Positions 44,261 to 53,740 of a stretch of 64,000 nucleotides of DNA are shown here, one piece after another; position 1 is the stretch's first letter, and every line of letters begins with the position of its first letter. Source of the DNA: Strix aluco (taxonomy: Eukaryota; Chordata; Aves; Strigiformes; Strigidae); contig NW_027436603.1 in the NCBI RefSeq assembly GCF_031877795.1, positions 1-64,000 on the forward strand. Reading direction: 5' to 3'. A program made the translations under genes and the position numbers. The notes beneath the pieces are model-generated. The model was not told where the DNA came from, ran no database searches, and saw only the letters and a list, made by a program, of their open reading frames with translations.

Positions 44261-46087
44261 ATGTTTGCAATGCTGGGCAATTTGCTTGCATGCTGGGGTT
44301 GGATTAATCCTTATATCCCCTGTGTGTTCCCAGTGCTGGTGTTTGTTCTCGGTGGAAAATGTATCAAGGGTCTTGTTCTGCTCTACTGGTTACTGTCTGC
44401 TTATAATGGGCTCGTTTCGCTGCTTGTGGGGGTGAACCGGTACCTGTTTGCCGCCTGGTCTTTTGTTAGGGGTCTCACCCCCTCTGTGGGTGAGCCAGGG
44501 GAAGAGATCCTCTCGGTTTTTGAGAGTTTCAGCTATCCCTGGAGCACCCAGGCCAGTGTGTTCACAGCACAGTGCTTTCTGAGTGTCTGCCAGATCTTGT
44601 TTTGGGCCATGCGGTACTTCTCCAACAATAGCACCACCCGGAAACCTGCCCCGAGGGCAGATAGTTATAAATGGCAAGGTGTGTGGGAGAAGATGGGCAA
44701 GTACCTGAGTCAGTGGTCACCCCCAACGTTCTGGGATTTCACTCCCGAACAAGTGCAGAGTCCTGATAAACTGGTGGAGTGTTTGGAAAAGGTGTGCTGC
44801 CAATCTGACAAACCCCGGGAGATGCAACTCGCTGCGATGTGCTGGGGGCTTGCCCATGCTTACCGCATCGCCCTTAACACTGATCACTGCCCTCAAGGGG
44901 GAGAGAGAGCTGCAGGATCTGAAGGTGAACCTGCTGGTACAGCAGCTGGGCCAGGGGGACAGGCAGTGCCAGTACCGGTCGCCTCCACCAGCACAGCAGC
45001 TGAGCCGGAGGGACAAGCAGTACCAATATCAGTCGCCCCGATACAGAAAACCAAATATACCAAAAAATCCCCTCGCAGTGTACAGGGTGATAATGAACCA
45101 GGCCCATCACGAGAGCAGGAGGAAGAGCCGGAGGTAATCATCCGATCTCTATCCCTCAGTGAGTTGCGAGATATGCGGAAGGATTTCGGCCGCAGTCCAG
45201 GCGAGCAAATTTGCACCTGGCTGCTCCGGTGCTGGGATAGTGGAGCTGCTGGTTTAGAATTGGAGGGGAGAGAGGCCAAGCAGGTGGGACCTTTGGCCAA
45301 GCAGGCTGGTATTGACAAGGCAATAGGGAAACAGGCTCAAACTCTCAGCCTTTGGAGGCGACTCCTGCTCGCTGTGAGGGAGAGGTACCCCTACAAGGAT
45401 GATGCTCTATGTCGGTTAGGCAAGTGGACCGACATGGAGAAAGGCATCCAAAACCTCAGGGAAATGGCTGTGTTTGACATGGTCTATGGTGATCTGAATG
45501 ATGAGCGGTCACCCATGGATCCAGATCAGGTCCCTTGTACACAGCTGATGTGGCGGAAGTTCCTGCAAAGTGCACCAGAGGCACATTCCAAAGCATTAGC
45601 AGCAGCATCCTGGTGGCGAGACACCCAGACTCAGACAGTAGATGAAGTGATTATCGATCTCCAGCCATATGAGGGAAGTCTCCCTTCCTCCCAACATGCT
45701 TTGGTTTCAGCCGTAGAGGAACTGTCTCAGAGGCTCCAGAAAGTGGAAGAGGACATGTCCTACATTCCACCTGCACGGGCCGATGTCTCGGCCGTTAGAA
45801 GCAGGCGTTTCCCCACCCAAGAGAAGGGCAGTGCAAGACACACACCATGGGGCACCCTGTGGTTCTTCCTCCGCGACCATGGGGAAAACATGAGAAGGTG
45901 GCATGGACAGCCCACTTCCGCCCTAGCTGTACGAGTACAGCAACTGAAAGGGAAGACCACCATGGTTTTGTACATCGTGCTTCAAACTGCTGTATTTGGT
46001 AGCTATTTTGCTCTGTTCATTGCTATCACTATTACTGTTATTGTTATTGTTGTTGTTTGTTGTGTTGCTATTGCATTGTTGTATTGA
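44261..46087 (+). CDS. gag: ERV-C Gag with hydrophobic N terminus, fused to LTR-derived tail
   Basis: An uninterrupted 608-codon frame. Residues 1-120 are hydrophobic, with about three candidate membrane spans (near 18-33, 36-62 and 97-115) and no myristoylation glycine. A WEKMGKYLSQWSPPTFWDF block follows. Next come a proline/glutamine/alanine repeat-rich linker (about 210-270) and a capsid-like part with LSLWRRLLLAVRERYPYKDD and CTQLMWRKFLQSAPE. A basic end follows, without CCHC boxes. From about residue 568 the frame runs into the 3' LTR and encodes some 40 residues of almost pure hydrophobic sequence. It would produce virus-like Gag only; no protease is linked. Annotated as a provirus frame, not a host gene. 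Confidence 0.8.
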   Translation: MFAMLGNLLACWGWINPYIPCVFPVLVFVLGGKCIKGLVLLYWLLSAYNGLVSLLVGVNRYLFAAWSFVRGLTPSVGEPGEEILSVFESFSYPWSTQASVFTAQCFLSVCQILFWAMRYFSNNSTTRKPAPRADSYKWQGVWEKMGKYLSQWSPPTFWDFTPEQVQSPDKLVECLEKVCCQSDKPREMQLAAMCWGLAHAYRIALNTDHCPQGGERAAGSEGEPAGTAAGPGGQAVPVPVASTSTAAEPEGQAVPISVAPIQKTKYTKKSPRSVQGDNEPGPSREQEEEPEVIIRSLSLSELRDMRKDFGRSPGEQICTWLLRCWDSGAAGLELEGREAKQVGPLAKQAGIDKAIGKQAQTLSLWRRLLLAVRERYPYKDDALCRLGKWTDMEKGIQNLREMAVFDMVYGDLNDERSPMDPDQVPCTQLMWRKFLQSAPEAHSKALAAASWWRDTQTQTVDEVIIDLQPYEGSLPSSQHALVSAVEELSQRLQKVEEDMSYIPPARADVSAVRSRRFPTQEKGSARHTPWGTLWFFLRDHGENMRRWHGQPTSALAVRVQQLKGKTTMVLYIVLQTAVFGSYFALFIAITITVIVIVVVCCVAIALLY

Positions 46088-46191
46088 ACCTTTCCTTATT
46101 TCAGTCTTGGGGCTTTGTGTTTTCACTCCCTTTGTGGGGGAGGGGCAGCGGCCGCGTGGTCTCAGACCCCGGCAGGGGCTAAACCATCACA
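45961..46191 (+). repeat. ERV-C partial 3' LTR
   Basis: It aligns with 43914-44141 (R-U5 and the end of U3), with about 15 differences. Its left edge joins gag through a shared CATG. It ends CTAAACCATCACA. Confidence 0.88.
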
Positions 46192-47155
46192 TTTTTCTAA
46201 ATGAATGTCTCTCAACTTGTCAAGGGAATAGAACTCACTAGAAATTATTCATAATATAGCTGGGATGGGGGGGATAATCAGGTTTCTAGTTTAAAAAAAA
46301 AAAAAAACAACAATCAACTTCCAGAGAACCCAAAATCTCATAAATGCCTTATAGTGAACTGTCTTTTTTCTTTCTGCCTGTTCTTTATTTCTTATAATAT
46401 TGCAACCCTTACTGTATCTCATTAAGAGAAATCCTGAAATAATACTTCCCTGATTTAACATAATAAGGTTTTAATTTTATAACTGAGGAGAGAAAACACT
46501 TTAAAACTGTTAGCTGCCATGTCTATTAGAAAGTCTTAGAAATAGTCCTGATTTTGGTTATGGGTTTCTACAGCCAGCCATTTTTTTAAACATTGTTTGG
46601 TAAATGGAATGTGGACTCGTGCAATCTTCATCACGAGATTTTTTTTTATACATGCTGTGTTTGTAGGGTTGATTTTTTTTTTTAAATGAGCTAACATTGT
46701 CTTAGTTATGTTGTTACTGAAATTGGTGGAAATGTAACAAATTATGAAAGCCAAGTTAAACTAGAATTGAGCAGTTCTGAAGATTCAAGTTTTAATCTTT
46801 GTTGCTTTTTCACTGTTGGTTTAATTGGGTTCTTTGACTTTACTGAGAACAGATTTGATCTGTGCCTATGTGAAAACTTGAACTTGAACTTATGAAAAGA
46901 AATCATCAAATGCTCATGGATTATTTTTTTCCTTTGGATTGCTGGATGTTTTTTCCGCTATGAGATGAGTCAAGTCACTAGTCTGCATTTAGGCCAATAC
47001 AAAATTTAGAAAAAACAAATTTTTAAACAGAGTTAAGCACTAACACTCCCAAAAGTTATTTTGAAAATTGTGCTTCTGAAAAATGTTGTCTTTAACTTAC
47101 TTCTTACTACTTTGGGAGTACTAATTGTCTCTTCTGTTTGGTTTTGTCTTTCAAG
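46192..47155 (+). other. UHRF2: End of intron before second UHRF2 exon
   Basis: AT-rich, with an A-run at 46293-46309. It ends in a pyrimidine-rich tract and CAAG at 47152-47155, the splice acceptor. No element recognised. Confidence 0.6.
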
Positions 47156-47374
47156 GTATCCAGAGAATGGCATAGTAGAAATGGACACCAAAAATCTTCG
47201 ACCACGAGCAAGAACCATTCTGAAGTGGAGTGAACTAAAAGTGGGTGATGTGGTGATGGTTAACTACAATGTTGAGGCTCCAGAAGAAAGAGGATTCTGG
47301 TTTGATGCAGAAATTACCTCTCTGAGAGAAATTTCAAGGACTAACAAAGAGGTTCATGCTAAAATTCTGCTGGG
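47156..47374 (+). CDS. UHRF2: UHRF2 exon, second half of tandem Tudor domain
   Basis: A 219-bp internal exon. Its first base completes the codon left by the exon at 33277-33539, giving the continuous DEYPENG junction. The product carries LRPRARTILKWSELKVGDVV, VNYNVEAPEERGFWFDAEI and the second Tudor strands to the AKILLG block. It is conserved strongly enough to look functional. The donor is GGGTAAGA at 47375. The exon ends two bases into a glycine codon. The following exon (PHD finger) was not found before 64000. Neighbours are intronic transposons only. Confidence 0.92.
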
Positions 47375-47502
47375 GTAAGATTTCTTTGGCTAATAAGGAA
47401 AGTCTATTTACATTCTTAAAGAACTCATCATTAGATTAATTACTCAACATTAGATTAATATTAACATGCTGTATTTCTGCAGCTGAACCAGGTCTGAGGT
47501 TT

Positions 47503-47635
47503 GTGTGTGAAGGAAATTCCTTTAGAACCTTTGAGATGTGCCGTAATTCCTCTATCTGAGTCTGTCATTTCTCAATAGACCACGATGAACATGCCGAGAC
47601 AATACTCGCTTGATCAGACTGTGCTCTTTTATTGT
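47503..47635 (-). repeat. Inverted repeat, arm 1
   Basis: On the - strand it holds an AATAAAAGAGC poly(A) signal (about 47631-47623) downstream of the env-like relic, then a run to TGACAGACTCAG and AAGGAATTTCC. It is similar, inverted, to 48445-48582, most clearly over 47503-47580. Confidence 0.7.
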
Positions 47636-47816
47636 TGAGTCATGGAAGCACTGTCTGGACTTGTTAACCAATCATCACATCCCACATCTGCTTCCCCCTC
47701 TATGCTGGTTCCATCCTTGGTGTGCATGGGACCAAGAAATACCGTATAAGGCAATACTAGCTTCCCATTTCCACCCTTGCTTATGCAACTCAGTGGAGGA
47801 AAGGGTGGTCAGCTTG

Positions 47817-48404
47817 TCATGGTGACATAAGGCCAAGACTGATGTCAATGCCTCCCACCTCCCCAAGGGTGTGAGGTGCAGAGGGGAGTTTGGTCATGGA
47901 GTGATGAAGGGTTAGAGTCAAGGCAGTCAATAAGGTGGTGTGTCGAGAAACCATCAGAATAATGCAAGCCAGAAGCCAAGCATGAATATGTAATATGATG
48001 ACTAGAACAAGTAAGAAACCGCTCAAAATAAGTAGAAAAGCTAAGGGAATGAAGTGGAACATCTCCATAGCTGTGGCAGACCATCCTAGAAGGGATTCTC
48101 ACTGACTATATTTGACTATTTTTTGAACATGTTCCAGGATTTGTTTGATCTCTGTGATATCATGGTGGACAGCTATTAAAGTTTGTTGTGCCTGCTCCTT
48201 TGCCTGTTTCAATAGTCGATGTAAGTCTTCATGTGGCAAAACCCGTTCAATCAGAGATAAATTCATACCGATAGGGGTAGGGGTGATGTGGTGGTAGAGA
48301 GTATAATTAGTTGACAGTACTTGATAAGTGATAATTGGGGCAGTATAGTTAAAATCACATCCAGATAGGGTTGTAAAATAACAGGCACACAGGTTAGCTA
48401 ACAT
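47817..48404 (-). pseudogene. Env-like transmembrane relic
   Basis: Two collinear frames on the - strand, in the same phase, are separated by a TGA at 48101-48099. The first (101 codons) has a cysteine pair (CACYFTTLSGC), NYT glycosylation sites and a long amphipathic stretch ending in EHVQKIVKYSQ. The second starts with a hydrophobic span (FIPLAFLLILSGFLLVLVII) and a short tail. An AATAAA follows at about 47627. This layout resembles the end of a retroviral envelope, but I could not assign a family. Confidence 0.5.
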
Positions 48405-48444
48405 AAAGTACGGTTATATGTAGAGTCAATATATACAGAAGGAC

Positions 48445-48582
48445 ATGAAGATCATAAAGATGCACAGATGTTCCAGACAGTATCGTCTCAGTTCATTGGA
48501 GTCTATTGAGAAATGACAGACAGACAGACATAGGGGAATTAAGGCACATATCAAAAGTTTCTAAAAGAATTTCCTTCACACA
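48445..48582 (+). repeat. Inverted repeat, arm 2
   Basis: Inverted counterpart of 47503-47635, with a (CAGA)n expansion at about 48516-48530. It lies inside the region that would lead into the env-like relic on the - strand. Confidence 0.7.
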
Positions 48583-48599
48583 TGAACTCTAGACATGGC

Positions 48600-49290
48600 T
48601 CAGGGACGCAAGCTTCAATGTCTACTGATTACCATCCTTTTGTTCCTTGCCAGGCCTGTTGTTGATGATACATGGGATAGATCACGGATCTGGCAGTATT
48701 GAAATAGTGGATTCCATGAGTCAGATTTTTCCAATTTTCCCGAAAATTTAGTGAACCAGGAGTCATGGGGAATTGGGATTTCTTCTTCAGAGTAGCAGGA
48801 TGTCACAGGAGGCAATCTACAAGAAAAGAACAAAATGCATCCTGTCTAGGCTACAAGCCAAGTGGCAGGTAGTTATTTGAGTTGCTCTTTTCAGAATTCC
48901 TTCATACAAAATTAGTTCTAGTACCCCTGTAATTAGAGCTGTGGTGATGGTGTTGGTAGGGGGAATACATGCTCACACTGTAATCCCTATGAGAGCTTGT
49001 GAAGGTGGAAAAAAGGAGGGGTTTCTGTAATAGGTGAGTCTTAGGGATCATCGGTAGCTGCAGAATAGGGAAAGGAGAGAGGGCTGAGAACAAAATGGTT
49101 GGGACCTCAAGGTCAGACTCTGTCGATGACAGCAGAAAAACCAAAAACCCAGCACTGAATGGTAATGAATTGTGCACATCCTTCAGGAAGGGAACATTGT
49201 AAGGGACATCGTGAAGAATAAGATGTAAAACCTTAAGTGTAAGGGGGCAATCCCCAAGGAGTTTGTAAATATCAGAAAGGGCAAGGGAAG
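48600..49290 (-). other. Unassigned open fragments upstream of env-like relic
   Basis: Two - strand frames lie here. One (49177-48902) starts with a signal-peptide-like MHNSLPFSAGFLVFLLSS. The other (48833-48615) has cysteines and tryptophans. They may be decayed envelope surface sequence, but I recognise no motif. Confidence 0.3.
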
Positions 49291-49297
49291 TGGCAAG

Positions 49298-49412
49298 TAA
49301 AGAACAGAGTAGAACAGAGTAGAACAGAACAGAACAGAACAGAACAGAATAGAATAGAATAGAATAGAATAGAATAGAATAGAATAGAATAGAATAGAAT
49401 AGAATAGAATAG
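49298..49412 (+). repeat. (AGAAC/AGAAT)n pentanucleotide microsatellite
   Basis: About 20 tandem 5-mers, AGAAC first and AGAAT later, directly abut an antisense CR1 tail (TAGTTCAGTTGGAAGGGACC). It probably expanded from the CR1 ATTCT terminal repeat. Confidence 0.9.
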
Positions 49413-49433
49413 TTCAGTTGGAAGGGACCTACA

Positions 49434-50072
49434 ATGCTTCAATGTGCGCACGCAGCCCAGAAAGGCAATCATATCCTGGGCTGCAGCAAGCGAAGTGTGG
49501 TCAGCAGGTCAAGGGAGGTGATTCTCCCCCTCTACTCCGCTCTCGTGAGACCCCACCTGCAGTGCTGTGTCCAGCTCTGGGGCCCCCGACATAAGAAGGA
49601 CATGGACCTGCTTGAGCAGGTCCAGAGGAGGGCCACGAAGATGATCAGGGGGCTGGAGCACCTCCCCTCTATGAGAACAGGCTGAGAGAGTTGGGGTTGT
49701 TCAGCCTAGAGAAAAGAAGGCTCCGGGGAGACCTTATAGTGACCTTCCAGTACTTCAAGGGGGCTACAGGAAAGATGGGGAGGGACTCTTTATCAGGGGG
49801 TGTAGGGATAGGACGAGGGGTAATGGTTTTAAATTGAAAGAGGGTTGATTTAGATTAGATATAAGGGAGAAATTCTTTGGTGGTGAGACACTGGAACAGG
49901 TTGCCCAGAGAAGTTATGGATGCCCTCCTACTTGGAAGTGTTCAAGGCCAGGTTGGACGGGGCTTTGAGCAACCTGATCTAGTGGAAGGTGTCCCTGCCC
50001 ATGGCAGGGGGGTTGGAACTTACATGACCTTTAAGGTCCCTTCTACCTCAAACCATTCTATGATTCTATGAT
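49434..50072 (+). mobile_element. CR1 3' part, + strand
   Basis: Encodes [40 protein letters not shown] and MIRGLEHLP, then breaks into several frames. It ends with the CR1 3' end CCATTCTATGATTCTATGAT at 50052-50071. Confidence 0.88.
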
Positions 50073-50074
50073 CA

Positions 50075-51645
50075 TCTAGTGCAATTACCCGACCACTTCA
50101 GCGCTGACCAAAAGTTAAAGCGTATTGCTAAGGTCATTGTCCAAATGCCTCTTAAACACTGACAGGCTTGGGGCATCGACCACCTCTCTAGAAAGACTGT
50201 ACTAGTCTAAACCTCCCCCTGGGCCAGCTTTGAACCATTCCCACACGTCCTACCGCTGGATCCCAGGGAGAAGAGATTGGCACCTCCCTCTCCACTTCCC
50301 CTCCTCAGGAAGCTGTAGAGACCAATGAGGTCACCCCTCAGCCTCCTCTTCTCCAAACTAGACAAGCCCAGAGTCCTTAGCTGCTCCTCCCAGGACACGC
50401 CTTCCAGCCCTTTCACCAGCTTTGTTGCCCTCCTCTGGACGCATTCAAGGTCCTTAACATCCTTCTTAAATTGTGGGGCCCAGAACTGCACACAGTACTC
50501 AAGGTGATGTCACCAAAACAGGATAAAAGAACTTATCGACACCAATGTGATGTAGATAAGCAGACACTCTTTTATTAGCGGCCGGGTGCGCAGGGGAGTC
50601 GTCTCACCAACAACGCACACCTGAGTCGTGTAACATGCTGATTATATTGGATACAGTAATATATATTAATTAAGTGCTCATACATAAACATGTTAATTCC
50701 CGTAACTCATTTTCATATCCACGCCTCTTTCCGGTCATGCGCACTTGAGTCCTGAAATGAGTCTGGGGACTGCTTTTACAACCACCAGAGACTGTGACCC
50801 CTCAGAAAAGACCCCCCAATGCCCTTGACTCGAGGACTTTGGCTCACATTGCAACTTTAACATGCTTCAAGGCTCTCTTACAATGTAGCCCCTAGTCTAT
50901 AAGATAATAAATTACTTTTACCAAGCAGTCTAACAATAGTACTTTGACAACATAATTATCTAAGTAATGATTATTACTGGTCTATGCAGCCTTGGTTTGG
51001 GGCTTTACAAAGGAGCTCATAGCAGCATAACTGATTACATGGTTACACAATATTTCCATGGTTACTTAAAACAATATACAATTATTCTCTAAGTTTTATA
51101 AAACTAATATTCTTATAAAATTCTATTTGGTTATTTAGTTATGATCATTTTTATCATAAACCCCCAAATCAACTTAAATCAATAACAAATCAATGACAAT
51201 CAGTAACAGTGAGGCTGCACCATAGCTAAATACAGTGGGATAATCCCCTCTTTTGACTGGCCGGTTATACTGTGTTTGATGCACCCCAGGATGCAGTTTG
51301 CCCTCTTGGCTGCCAGGGCCCAATGCTGGCTCATGTTGAGCCTGCTGCCAACCAGCACCCCCAGATCCCTTTCTGCAGGGCTGCTCTCCAGCCACTCCTC
51401 TCCCAGTCTATACTTGTGCCCGGGGTTACTCTGTCCCAGGTGCAGAATTGGGCATTTGTTCTTGTTAAATGTCATCCCATTAATCATTGCCCAATGCTCC
51501 AATCTATCCAGATCCGTCTGCAAGGCCTCTTGTCCCTCGAGAGAGTCAACAACATCTCCCAGTTTGGTATCGTCAGCAAACTTGCTAATGGTGCATTCAG
51601 CTCCTGCATCCAGAACAGAACTGGCCCTAAAAAAAGCATACTCCC
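50075..51645 (-). mobile_element. CR1 3' part, antisense, split by a solo LTR
   Basis: On the - strand the right piece (51640-51209) covers late RT (LEHWAMINGMTFNKNKCPIL, LGQSNPGHKYRLG, RDLGVLVGSRLNMSQ). The left piece (50503-50090) covers the end of ORF2 and the 3' region ([31 protein letters not shown]). The two join across the LTR at 50508-51208. It is tail-to-tail with the CR1 at 49434-50072. Confidence 0.88.
50508..51208 (-). mobile_element. Solo LTR, 4-bp TSD (gamma/ERV1-like)
   Basis: A 701-bp LTR from TGTCACCAAAACAGG to CAGTAACA. The TSD GTGA is at 50504-50507 and 51209-51212. On the - strand an AATAAAAGAGTG poly(A) signal lies near 50570. The CR1 reading continues across it. A 4-bp duplication fits ERV1/gammaretrovirus-type integration. 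Confidence 0.85.
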
Positions 51646-52049
51646 ATTCCCAATATGAGGCTTACATGCCTTGCCACCCCTTGCTACCAAAATGAGGATT
51701 GCCTTTTCAGGAATGTCCCGGGCCAAATAGTCTTTCCATGTTTCAAGGTGCTTTGGGCCAGGTCCCTTTTGCACAGGCTTAGGGGTATTTTTAACTACCT
51801 GGACACAAGGGGGTTTGGTGGTAACTATAGCTGCATTTTAAGGGAGATGGGAAAATAACAACAGGCATAGCAGAAACTACCTCTTATAATACCTGGGTTC
51901 TGCACTTGTAAAGCAATCGCCTATTGACAGTAAATGGATTCTGAGTGGATCAGGACCCTTTTTGACTTGTGAGTGCCACTGGGCCTCAGTTGGACAGCCC
52001 CACAGGGGCTACATCTAAAGTGCAATTGATAACCAACCTATCTATGTGG
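51646..52049 (+). other. UHRF2: Intron, nothing recognised
   Basis: Between the antisense CR1 and an LTR fragment I see no recognisable element. Confidence 0.4.
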
Positions 52050-52212
52050 AGTAGGAAAACAGAAAGCCTTGACACTGTATAAGCACTCCTTAGCAGTAGC
52101 TAAAACACTTGTGTGTTATCAACACTGGTTTAGTCATAGATCCAAAGCACAGCACCATGACAGCTGCTATGAAGAAAATTAACTCCATCCCAACCCGATC
52201 CAGTACACCCGT
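52050..52212 (-). mobile_element. ERV-L-type LTR fragment, antisense
   Basis: It matches the right-hand end of the LTR at 18320-18920 (AAGCCTTGACACTGTATAAGC through TTAACTCCATCCCAACC, ending CCAGTACA). Only the first 160 or so bases of the LTR, in its own sense, remain. Confidence 0.8.
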
Positions 52213-52228
52213 TTAATTTTAGGAACTT

Positions 52229-52634
52229 TGTGGGAGGCATTGGCCTGCCAGCCTTGCACAGCCTGTGAGAAAGTGCTAGGCTTTGATGAAAAACAGGCCT
52301 TGGAAGAAAGATAAGAGGCTGCTGAGCTATGCCAAGGTGGCAGGGAAAAACAACGGACAGCTGCAACACTGAACTGTGGAAAAGTACCGAACTGTGAGAA
52401 GTTGCTACCGCGAGAACAGCACGTGAACGAGAGGGTGATTGGTCTGCACAGCGCGTGTGAGAGTGGTCTTATGCTGATAGGAGAAAAGGTTGAGAGCTGT
52501 CTAATTGCTGATTTGTTAACTATGAAGTAAGAGCTTTACCGACAGCATCCGAGAGCATAAGTATGTACCATTGTAACAATAAACTCTCTCTTTCTTTCTG
52601 GATTTCATCGGGAGTCCGTGCCTCAGTTGCCACA
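52229..52634 (+). mobile_element. Solo LTR, 6-bp TSD (ERVK-like)
   Basis: A 406-bp LTR beginning TGTGGGAGGCATTGG and ending CAGTTGCCACA, with AATAAACTCTC near 52580. The TSD GAACTT is at 52223-52228 and 52635-52640. It is not the same family as the ERV-A LTR. Confidence 0.87.
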
Positions 52635-53549
52635 GAACTTGGGTATAGTTCTTCAGGAATTCAGTAGTTTTTTGCAGAATCCACATGACAACTTTAAATA
52701 GGCTGTGACATTGCTTATTTTCCCCATCTTAAAGAATGCAGTCTTTACAGTCCCCTTGAAGATTTCACTGCTAGCCTTCTCTTCTCTTGCTAGCTTGCTT
52801 TGTCCCTTTGACACAGAGTCCTTTTCTTACCATATCATATACACAAAGGAACTGAAGGCAGTTGGATTCAGTCTGTTATCTCAAACTCTGTAGGAGGATG
52901 GAGACACAGGGATGCATGTATTACCAAGAGTGAAACTAATGTTACAGTGTAACTTGAAGTGAGCATTTCTTTTTAGCTAAGAAAAAGCTTGTTTTAGTGG
53001 TGGCTCCTCCTAAATTTCACCACAACAAACAGTATCATAATTCTAAAAATATTTTCCTTAAAATGATTTTAACCATTCAGATTTTATAATGCTTTTTATT
53101 GTAAGAATGGAGGAATGTTCAATTTTTATGAACATTTCTAATGTAGGACATAACTGATTGGGAGAGAATGGCAGAATATTTTTATGATGAGATGAAATTT
53201 AATATTTTGCTTACGTTCCAGAAATAGTTGCATTTTTTAAATGTGAAAGATGTTGAGTTGGTAGCTTCTGCCAGCAAATGCAAATCTGTTTTGAGTATTG
53301 CTTTTAAATTTAGGTTAACAGGAGTGATTTAGATGAAATATTTCAGTGTATTATGGCTTCCTGTGATTCAAAATGCAGAGAAGGCATATGAATTCATTTT
53401 GGAGACAATTGTCATTTAAGAAAAACCACCCTCAAATCTGAAACAAGGCGTTGAATTGGAAGTTTGAATTATTAACCACAAACTTAGCAAGGGAGAAGTA
53501 TTTTTTAAAAGAAAAAACAATCCAGAGAGCTCAAGATCGTAGGATAATT

Positions 53550-53740
53550 CAGGTTGTAAGGAGCCTCAAGAGGTCTCTAGTACAACTTCCTTCTCAAAGC
53601 AGGGTCAGCTACGATGTCAGACCAGGTTGCTCAGGACTTTATTCAGTCTGGTCTTGAAAACCTCCAAGAATGGAGACTGCACAACCTCTCTGGATGCCTA
53701 CTCCACTGCTTGACTGTCCTTATGGTTTTTCCATGATATT
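53550..53740 (-). mobile_element. Old CR1 3' part, antisense
   Basis: The block AAAGCAGGGTCAGCTACGATG, CAGACCAGGTTGCTCAGGAC and GAGACTGCACAACCTCTCTG is an old CR1 subfamily near its 3' end, read antisense. Confidence 0.8.

Larger units (their letters stand above)
43786..46191 (+). mobile_element. ERV-C: ERV-L-like provirus reduced to LTR-gag-partial LTR
   Basis: This is a 2406-bp element in the sense orientation of UHRF2. It has a 5' LTR (43786-44141), PBS (44146-44163), a leader, an open gag (44261-about 45963) and then, with all of pol deleted, the last 230 bases of a 3' LTR. It belongs to the same family as ERV-B. No target-site duplication is visible (ACTAG left, TTTTT right). Confidence 0.92.

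Noticed and set aside
33277..47374. UHRF2 sequence as a processed pseudogene
   Set aside because: The exons are separated by a real intron, have consensus acceptors and donors, keep phase, and contain no stops.
47503..48582. Inverted repeat as terminal repeats of a DNA transposon
   Set aside because: No target duplication, no transposase, imperfect arms; the loop looks like an envelope fragment.
49298..49412. CRISPR-like array
   Set aside because: It is a plain pentanucleotide tandem repeat without spacers, in a eukaryotic genome.
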